In this document: positions 57,997 to 64,000 of the stretch, piece by piece
Position numbering within the stretch: the stretch's first letter is position 1
Layout of the letters: the number at the start of each line of letters is the position of its first letter
Assembly: GCA_017403145.1 (NCBI GenBank)
Contig: JAFQOO010000005.1
Coordinates: forward strand, 233,141-297,140
DNA: 64,000 nt
Source of the DNA: Clostridia bacterium
GTDB lineage: Bacteria; Bacillota; Clostridia; Christensenellales; DTU072
Reading direction: 5' to 3'
Position numbers and translations under genes: made by a program
Notes under the pieces: model-generated
The model's database searches: none
What the model saw: the letters and a program-made list of their open reading frames with translations, nothing else
Told to the model about the DNA's origin: nothing

Positions 57997-59771
57997 TAGA
58001 ACTTTATACCTAATTCGTTAAGTTGTTTTTGTTCTACGGTTGAAGGACAATCTTCCATCAAGCCAATTGCAGCTTGGTTCTTGGGGAATGCTATAACGTC
58101 TTTAATATTATCGGTACCGGTTAAAAGCATAACCATTCTATCGAAGCCAAGAGCTAAACCACCATGAGGAGGTACACCATAGTTAAATGCTTCAACAAAA
58201 TAACCAAATCTTTCGTTTATGTCTTGTTCGGTTAAAGATATCATTTCGAACATCTTTCTTTGGATATCTCTATCGTTTATACGAATAGAACCGCCACCTG
58301 CTTCTTGACCATTTATAACTAGGTCGTATGCTTTAGCACATACTTTCAAAGGATTCTTATCAAGATACTTCAAATGCTCGTTTTTGGGGCTAGTAAAGGG
58401 ATGGTGCATTGCAACCAAGCGCTTTTCTTCCTCGTCGTACTCGTAAAGAGGGAAATCGGTTACCCATAGAATATCATATACCGATTCATCAATCATATTA
58501 TTCTTTTTAGCAATAGCAAGTCTTAGTGCGCCAAGAGCATCATAAACAACTTTGTTCTTATCAGCTACGAAGAACAATATATCACCCTTCTCGCCACCTA
58601 AATACGAAATAAGTTCGTTGAATTTTTCAGGAGTAAAGAATTTTTGTATGGGGGAAGAAATACCTTCTTCTTTAATTGATATATAGGCTAAACCTTTTGC
58701 GCCATATTCTCTAACAACCTCTTGGTAAGAATCAATTTCTTTTCTTGTCATTTTGGACAAGCCTTTAGCATTTATAGCTCTAACGCTATATCCACGCTTG
58801 GTAGCATTATCAAAAACACTAAAGCCACAACCTTTTACTAATTTAGTTACGTCTTGTAGTTCTAAGCCAAAGCGAGTGTCTGGTTTATCTGAACCATAAC
58901 GATTCATAGCATCCTTATATTTTAATTGACGGAAATGTCTAGGAAGCTTAATACCCTTGATTTCTTTGAATATCTCACGAACTAAACCTTCTACTTCGTA
59001 CATAACGTCGGTAATTTTATCAACGTAACTCATTTCAATATCGATTTGAGTAAACTCAGGTTGTCTATTAGCGCGAAGGTCCTCATCTCTAAAACATTTA
59101 GCAATTTGATAATAACGGTCAAAACCCGAAATCATAAGCAATTGCTTATAAAGTTGGGGAGATTGCGGTAATGCATAGAAACTTGAAGGATGTACTCTAG
59201 AAGGAACCAAGTAATCACGAGCGCCTTCGGGAGTAGATTTTCCTAAAATTGGAGTTTCAATATTCAAGAAACCACGTTTGGATAGATAATTGTTAACTAC
59301 TTGAGCAAGTTTAGCTCTAGTAATTAGGTAATATTGCAAAGAATTTCTTCTTAAATCCAAATAACGATATTTATATCTCATAGTTTCGCCAACGTTTGCT
59401 AAATCGGAAATAGCAAAAGGAGGAGTATCAGCTTCGGACAAAATACGAAGTTCTTCAACAATAACTTCTACTTCTCCCGTGGGCAAATTCTTATTTATAT
59501 TCTTTTCACCACGAGGTTGAACGGTACCAACTATCGCAATAACGAACTCATTACGTATTCTAGTTGACTTTTCATATACTTCAGGATGTTCAGCTTGAAC
59601 AAAGCTTAGTTGTAATATACCGGTTCTATCGCGCAAATCTACAAATTGGATACTACCTAAATTACGATATTTTGCAACAAAGCCATAAGCGGTAACCTTT
59701 TTACCGATATCGCTCGAACGGAATTCCCCACACATTTTGGTTCTTTTAAGATTAGATAAGAATTCTGCCAT
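57996..59771 (-). CDS. aspS: Aspartate--tRNA ligase
   Basis: The 591-residue bacterial-type AspRS has the N-terminal OB fold (GKKVTAYGFVAKYRNLGSI), class II motif 2 around KCFRDEDLRANRQPEFTQID, the GAD insert and motif 3 GLALGFDRMVMLLTG. It follows hisS by 2 bases; hisS-aspS is a common Firmicute pair. Confidence 0.97.
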   Translation of the reverse strand: MAEFLSNLKRTKMCGEFRSSDIGKKVTAYGFVAKYRNLGSIQFVDLRDRTGILQLSFVQAEHPEVYEKSTRIRNEFVIAIVGTVQPRGEKNINKNLPTGEVEVIVEELRILSEADTPPFAISDLANVGETMRYKYRYLDLRRNSLQYYLITRAKLAQVVNNYLSKRGFLNIETPILGKSTPEGARDYLVPSRVHPSSFYALPQSPQLYKQLLMISGFDRYYQIAKCFRDEDLRANRQPEFTQIDIEMSYVDKITDVMYEVEGLVREIFKEIKGIKLPRHFRQLKYKDAMNRYGSDKPDTRFGLELQDVTKLVKGCGFSVFDNATKRGYSVRAINAKGLSKMTRKEIDSYQEVVREYGAKGLAYISIKEEGISSPIQKFFTPEKFNELISYLGGEKGDILFFVADKNKVVYDALGALRLAIAKKNNMIDESVYDILWVTDFPLYEYDEEEKRLVAMHHPFTSPKNEHLKYLDKNPLKVCAKAYDLVINGQEAGGGSIRINDRDIQRKMFEMISLTEQDINERFGYFVEAFNYGVPPHGGLALGFDRMVMLLTGTDNIKDVIAFPKNQAAIGLMEDCPSTVEQKQLNELGIKF

Positions 59772-59773
59772 AT

Positions 59774-61027
59774 TTATCTCCTTGAAATTTCTTCTGCTAG
59801 TTTATTTAGTTCAACAGCTACTTCTTCGCCTGTAGCCATAATTTTGATTTTTGCTTTACCCTCGTTGATTTCGTTTTCGCCAAGAACTACAACGTAAGCA
59901 TAACCACGCTTTCCTGCATACTTCATTTGAGCCTTTAAACTTCTACCCATTATATCAGTATCTGCAGAAACGTTTTTGCTACGAAGTTCAGCGACTAGCT
60001 TATATGCATCAAGCATTTGGTCGCTTGAAAGCGGTGCAATATAAACGCTAGGTATTTCGGGCGCGCCAACACCCAAATTTAGCGCCTCCAAAACCATAAG
60101 AAGTCTTTCTATACCCATACCGAAACCAACTGCTGGAGTGGGCTTACCCCCTACTTCCTTAACCAAATTATTATATCGACCACCACCGCAAACGGTACCT
60201 TGTGCACCTATTGAGGTCGAAACGAATTCAAATACCGTTTTCGTATAATAATCAAGTCCTCTAACGATATTAGGATTTACTTTAAATTGGATACCTAATG
60301 AAGTTAAAATTGATTTAACGCTTTCGTGATGTTGTTTACAGTCATCACAAAGATAATCTATAACTCTAGGAGCGTTTACGTTAACAGCCTTACAACGTTC
60401 TTCTTTACAATCCAATATTCTCAAAGGATTTTTATCAAGACGTTCCTTACAAGTAGCGCACATTCCATCGATATGCTCTTTTAGATACTCTTTAAGAGCC
60501 TTATTGTATTCCGCTCTACAAACGGGGCAACCAATGCTGTTAATATTGAGTTCTAGTTCCGTAATACCTAGTGCATTGAATAGATTTTTAGCAACCGATA
60601 TTACCTCTACGTCGGCATAGGGAGAATCGCTACCATATAGCTCGACACCAAATTGGTGGTGTTCACGAAGCCTTCCAGCTTGTGGTCTTTCATAGCGAAA
60701 TACGGGAGTGATATAATACATTTTCATAGGTTGAGGATTTTCGGACAAGCCATTCTCGACGAATGAACGTGCTACACCTGCAGTTCCTTCGGGTTTAAGG
60801 GTAATTGAACGATTGCCTTTATCGATAAAGGTATACATTTCTTTATTAACAATATCCGTTGTTTCACCGACTCCACGTAAGAACAATTCCGTATGCTCAA
60901 AAGTAGGAGTTCTTATTTCTAGAAAACCATACTTTTGGGTAATTTCTCTCACTATATTTTCTATATAGTGCCATTTGTAACTTTCATAAGGTAATACGTC
61001 TTTTGTACCTTTGGGAATATTTATCAT
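59774..61027 (-). CDS. hisS: Histidine--tRNA ligase
   Basis: The 417-residue class II HisRS has KGTKDVLPYESYKW, FRYERPQAGRLREHHQFGVE (motif 2), the histidine motif VRGLDYYTKTVFEF and motif 3 PAVGFGMGIERLLMVLE, plus the anticodon-binding domain. An extra Cys-rich part (CPVCRAEYNKAL, CATCKERL, CDDCKQHH) looks like a zinc site in the insertion, as in several Firmicutes. Confidence 0.97.
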   Translation of the reverse strand: MINIPKGTKDVLPYESYKWHYIENIVREITQKYGFLEIRTPTFEHTELFLRGVGETTDIVNKEMYTFIDKGNRSITLKPEGTAGVARSFVENGLSENPQPMKMYYITPVFRYERPQAGRLREHHQFGVELYGSDSPYADVEVISVAKNLFNALGITELELNINSIGCPVCRAEYNKALKEYLKEHIDGMCATCKERLDKNPLRILDCKEERCKAVNVNAPRVIDYLCDDCKQHHESVKSILTSLGIQFKVNPNIVRGLDYYTKTVFEFVSTSIGAQGTVCGGGRYNNLVKEVGGKPTPAVGFGMGIERLLMVLEALNLGVGAPEIPSVYIAPLSSDQMLDAYKLVAELRSKNVSADTDIMGRSLKAQMKYAGKRGYAYVVVLGENEINEGKAKIKIMATGEEVAVELNKLAEEISRR

Positions 61028-61035
61028 AATTTCCT

Positions 61036-62355
61036 CTATAGAATATATTTTTTAAGATTCATATTTTTGGTAACCTTTTCCATATGGTCTACCACGTATT
61101 TTTTATCAATAACCAATTCGATATCGTCGTGTCCACCGCAAGCATTAAAGCTTATATCTTCTAACAAAGTTTCCATCACTGTATGCAAGCGACGTGCACC
61201 GATATTTTCGTTACTTTCATTTTCCAAATAAGCTATTCTGGCTAGTTCACCGATTGCCTCATCAGTAAACTTTAGCTTGATGTTATCAACTCCGAGCAAT
61301 GCAGCATATTGCATAATAATTGCATTATCGGGCTCTTTGAGAATCTTTTTGAAATCCTCTTCCGTCAAGCTTTGCAATTCTACTATAACGGGGAATCTAC
61401 CTTGTAGCTCGGGTATTAAATCGTTTACTCTTGCTATATGGAAAGCACCCGCAGCTATAAACAAAATAAAGTCGGTACGAATGTTACCATATTTTGTATT
61501 AACGGTACAACCTTCAACTATAGGCAAAATATCTCTTTGAACGCCTTCTCTTGAAACGTCAGGCCCGTGAGAATTGGCTTTAGAAGCTATTTTATCCATT
61601 TCATCAATGAAAATTATTCCTTCTTGCTCTGCTCTTTTAAGCCCTTCAGCGTTTATAGAATCTTCGTCAATAAGTTTGTTTGCTTCCTCTTTAGTTAATA
61701 AATCATAGGCTTCACGAATAGATAACTTGCGTTTTTTTGTTTGCTTGGGCAAAAACCTATTCATAAATTCCCCTATATTATTATCGTTGCCACCTATAGC
61801 ACCCAGTTGAAGCCCCTTTTGTTGAACCGGCAATTCCATTTCGATAATGATATTATCCAATTTTCCGTCGTTCAAGTCTTTTGCTAGCATATCCCGAATT
61901 TCCGTATCGCTAAGTTCAGGATGTCCTTTTTTACGAGCTGAGAACAAACTATCAACCAATTTTTTCTCGACAACTTCCTTTGCTTTGGGTTCTACTTCCG
62001 CTATCTTTTCTTCTTTTACAAGTCTGATAGCAACCTCAACTAAATCTCTTACCATAGATTCAACGTCACGACCTACGTATCCAACTTCGGTAAACTTGGT
62101 AGCTTCTACTTTAACGAAAGGAGCTTTAACAAGTTTTGCAAGACGTCTTGCAATTTCGGTTTTACCTACACCTGTGGGTCCTTTCATTATAATGTTTTTG
62201 GGAGTAATTTCTTCTCTAACTTCCGGTGCAAGCTGAGTTCTACGATATCTATTTCTTAGTGCAATAGCAACAGCTTTTTTAGCATCCTTTTGACCAATAA
62301 TATATCTATCTAGCTCAAAAACTATTTGTTTAGGGGATAATTCTATATTTGCCAT
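61036..62355 (-). CDS. hslU: ATP-dependent protease ATPase subunit HslU (ClpY)
   Basis: HslU unfolds substrates for the HslV peptidase. The 439-residue AAA+ protein has Walker A GPTGVGKTEIARRLAK, the pore motif KFTEVGYVGRD, Walker B IIFIDEMDKIA, the sensor region GRFPVIVELQSLT, and the C-terminal domain whose tail docks into HslV. It starts 7 bases after hslV. Confidence 0.97.
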   Translation of the reverse strand: MANIELSPKQIVFELDRYIIGQKDAKKAVAIALRNRYRRTQLAPEVREEITPKNIIMKGPTGVGKTEIARRLAKLVKAPFVKVEATKFTEVGYVGRDVESMVRDLVEVAIRLVKEEKIAEVEPKAKEVVEKKLVDSLFSARKKGHPELSDTEIRDMLAKDLNDGKLDNIIIEMELPVQQKGLQLGAIGGNDNNIGEFMNRFLPKQTKKRKLSIREAYDLLTKEEANKLIDEDSINAEGLKRAEQEGIIFIDEMDKIASKANSHGPDVSREGVQRDILPIVEGCTVNTKYGNIRTDFILFIAAGAFHIARVNDLIPELQGRFPVIVELQSLTEEDFKKILKEPDNAIIMQYAALLGVDNIKLKFTDEAIGELARIAYLENESNENIGARRLHTVMETLLEDISFNACGGHDDIELVIDKKYVVDHMEKVTKNMNLKKYIL

Positions 62356-62362
62356 AATTCAC

Positions 62363-62893
62363 CTATACTAACTCAACTGTTAAATGATGATTTGTGAAAA
62401 CACATAAATCGCCTGCGATTTTCATTGCCTTTTCAACTATAGATTTTGCATCCATATCGGTATTTTCTGCAAGTGCTCTTGCAGCAGCCAAAGCATAGTT
62501 CCCACCGCTTCCTATTGCGCATATACCACTTTCGGGTTCAATAACCTCGCCTGTACCACTAACTATCAATAGGTTTTCTTTATCCGCTGTAATAAGCATA
62601 GCTTCTAGTTTTCTAGCTTTATCCATACGCCAAGTTTCCGCAAGTTCAACTGCTGCACGAACAAGATTTCCGCTAAACTTTTGAAGCATTGCTTCAAACT
62701 TTTCCGACAAAGCAAATGCATCGCTTACCGAACCAGCAAAACCTACGACAACTTTATCGTCGTAAATTCTTTTAACCTTTACAGCATTTCCTTTAAATAT
62801 TACACTTTCTCCCATCGTTACTTGCCCATCGCCACCGATAGCAGTTACGCCATCTCTTTTTACAGCACAAATGGTAGTTCCTCTAAATTCCAT
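62363..62893 (-). CDS. hslV: ATP-dependent protease subunit HslV (ClpQ)
   Basis: The 176-residue proteasome-like peptidase subunit has GTTICAVKRDG and IGGDGQVTMGESV. The catalytic Thr follows a short N-terminal leader (MEFRG), presumably removed. GFAGSVSDAFALSEKFEAML and AIGSGGNYALAAARAL are typical. It lies between trmFO and hslU. Confidence 0.96.
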   Translation of the reverse strand: MEFRGTTICAVKRDGVTAIGGDGQVTMGESVIFKGNAVKVKRIYDDKVVVGFAGSVSDAFALSEKFEAMLQKFSGNLVRAAVELAETWRMDKARKLEAMLITADKENLLIVSGTGEVIEPESGICAIGSGGNYALAAARALAENTDMDAKSIVEKAMKIAGDLCVFTNHHLTVELV

Positions 62894-62896
62894 AAG

Positions 62897-64000
62897 TTAA
62901 GCCTCCTTAACCGTTTCCAAGTATTTAGTTAAATCATCTATCGCTCTTTGAGCATACGTTGCTTTGCGGTCTTGCTTTTTTACTTTACCATCTAACGGAG
63001 GTAGCAAAGCAAAACTAACGTGCATAGGTTGGAAATTGGACCTGCAGTTAGAAACGTAACGCGATAAAGAGCCACAAAGAGTGGTTTCGGGCAATGATAA
63101 AGGTTCTTTGTTTTCCATATATCTTGCCATATTTATTCCCGCAATAAGTCCACTCATAGTACTTTCCATATATCCTTCTACCCCTGTAATTTGACCGGCA
63201 AAGAATATAGAAGGATTATCTTTAAGCGCAAAACTTTCGTTCAGTACCGCAGGACTATTTATGTATGTATTACGATGCATTACACCATATCTAACGAACT
63301 CGGCATCATGTAGCGCAGGGATGAGCGAAAACACCTTTTTTTGTTCACCAAATGTCAAATTAGTTTGGAAACCTACTAAATTAACTAGCGAATCATAATT
63401 ATCCTCTTTACGTAACTGAACTACCGCATAGTAGCGCTCACCATTTTCACCTTTTATTCCAACAGGGCGAAGAGGTCCGAATCTAAGAGCATCAACACCT
63501 CTTTTCGCCATAACTTCAACGGGCATACAGCCTTCAAAAATCTCTCTCTTTTCAAAGTCTTTGAGAACAACCGTTTGCGCGCTCACCAAAGCATTGTAGA
63601 ATATATCATACTCTTCTTTACTTAAAGGACAATTTAAATAATCGTCGCTACCCTTTCCGTATCGTGCCGACCAGAAACTTTTATCTTTATCAACCGATTC
63701 GAGAGTAACTATTGGTGCTACTGCATCATAGAAGTATAACTTATCAGCACCCGTCATCTTCAAAATTGTTTCGCTCAAACTATCTGAAGTAAGAGGTCCG
63801 GTTGCTATTATTACGTTGTCATCAATAGAGGTTACTTCCTCTCTAACAAGTTTAAATTTTTCAAACTCGTTTAAGCGTCTTTCTATTTCTTTAGAAAATA
63901 ACACCCTATCAACAGCAAGCGCACCACCTGCGGGTACTCTTGCTACTTCGGCGCACTCCAAAATCAATGAGCCGAATAGTTTCATTTCATTTTTAAGTAA
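62897..64000 (-). CDS. trmFO: tRNA m5U54 methyltransferase TrmFO, partial
   Basis: TrmFO makes m5U54 in tRNA with methylene-tetrahydrofolate and FADH2. The frame is open through the right edge: the codons before the internal Met at 63985 read LLKNE, which matches the family. About 70-80 N-terminal residues with the FAD-binding Rossmann motif are therefore outside the window. Visible family segments are ECAEVARVPAGGALAVDR, IIATGPLTSDSLSETI, RYGKGSDDYLNCPL, FEGCMPVEVMAKRG and FAGQITGVEGYMESTMSG. It is followed by hslV, a Firmicute arrangement. Confidence 0.95.
   Translation of the reverse strand, partial: LLKNEMKLFGSLILECAEVARVPAGGALAVDRVLFSKEIERRLNEFEKFKLVREEVTSIDDNVIIATGPLTSDSLSETILKMTGADKLYFYDAVAPIVTLESVDKDKSFWSARYGKGSDDYLNCPLSKEEYDIFYNALVSAQTVVLKDFEKREIFEGCMPVEVMAKRGVDALRFGPLRPVGIKGENGERYYAVVQLRKEDNYDSLVNLVGFQTNLTFGEQKKVFSLIPALHDAEFVRYGVMHRNTYINSPAVLNESFALKDNPSIFFAGQITGVEGYMESTMSGLIAGINMARYMENKEPLSLPETTLCGSLSRYVSNCRSNFQPMHVSFALLPPLDGKVKKQDRKATYAQRAIDDLTKYLETVKEA

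Overview
The window is low-GC bacterial chromosome, very densely coded. No rRNA, insertion sequence, prophage gene or CRISPR array is visible. The gene set points to an uncultured anaerobic Clostridia-type Firmicute: HrcA/CIRCE control of a dnaK operon that continues into prmA-rsmE-mtaB, the dnaG-rpoD-trmK order, LL-diaminopimelate aminotransferase (dapL), HemZ and HemW, HslUV beside TrmFO, a DegV protein, and a GGGtGRT protein beside a NifU-like scaffold. This is inferred from gene content; no taxonomic marker was compared. TGA is used as a stop, so the standard bacterial code applies.

Layout. 1-3003 (-): a large surface lipoprotein cut by the left edge. 3177-4836 (+): metallo-hydrolase and a degenerate PfkB-fold protein. 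4864-6917 (-): LarA-like protein and GDPD. 7034-7109 (-): tRNA-Thr(CGT). 7245-11460 (-): rpsO, pnp, NifU-like scaffold and GGGtGRT. 11613-16130 (-): thyA-folA-icd-MBL-hemZ. 16389-23020 (+): a 1282-residue helicase, DegV, and an ApbE/NusG-II/Gx-transporter cluster. 23017-32833 (-): lacZ-patatin-EIIC-polA-coaE-dinB. 33006-39956 (-): dnaG-rpoD-trmK-nif3-zinc ribbon-dapF-dapL, preceded by a small unknown gene at 40042-40380. 40564-40740 (+): rpsU, too short for routine ORF calling. 40840-51385 (-): hrcA-grpE-dnaK-dnaJ-prmA-rsmE-mtaB-HIT-ABC. 51507-64000 (-): trmFO (cut by the right edge)-hslV-hslU-hisS-aspS-rseC-trxA-glyA-nifS-iscU-lepA-hemW.

Most of the window is housekeeping: translation, chaperones, DNA and RNA metabolism, Fe-S assembly, lysine/peptidoglycan precursor and thymidylate synthesis. 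No gene-free stretch exceeds 300 bases. The longest, 16131-16388, holds the divergent thyA and helicase promoters.

The least explained signals are: (i) a shared alternating-CG block inside the -35/-10 spacers of the helicase and lacZ promoters, with a third CG-rich block at 3084-3096; (ii) the GGGtGRT/NifU-like pair, of unknown role; (iii) a PfkB-fold protein lacking the kinase catalytic motif; (iv) a helicase with a degenerate-looking nuclease tail; (v) a strong preference for NAC over NAT codons directly before valine codons, which creates many ACGT tetranucleotides. I did not find a clear multi-gene system that is plainly new.
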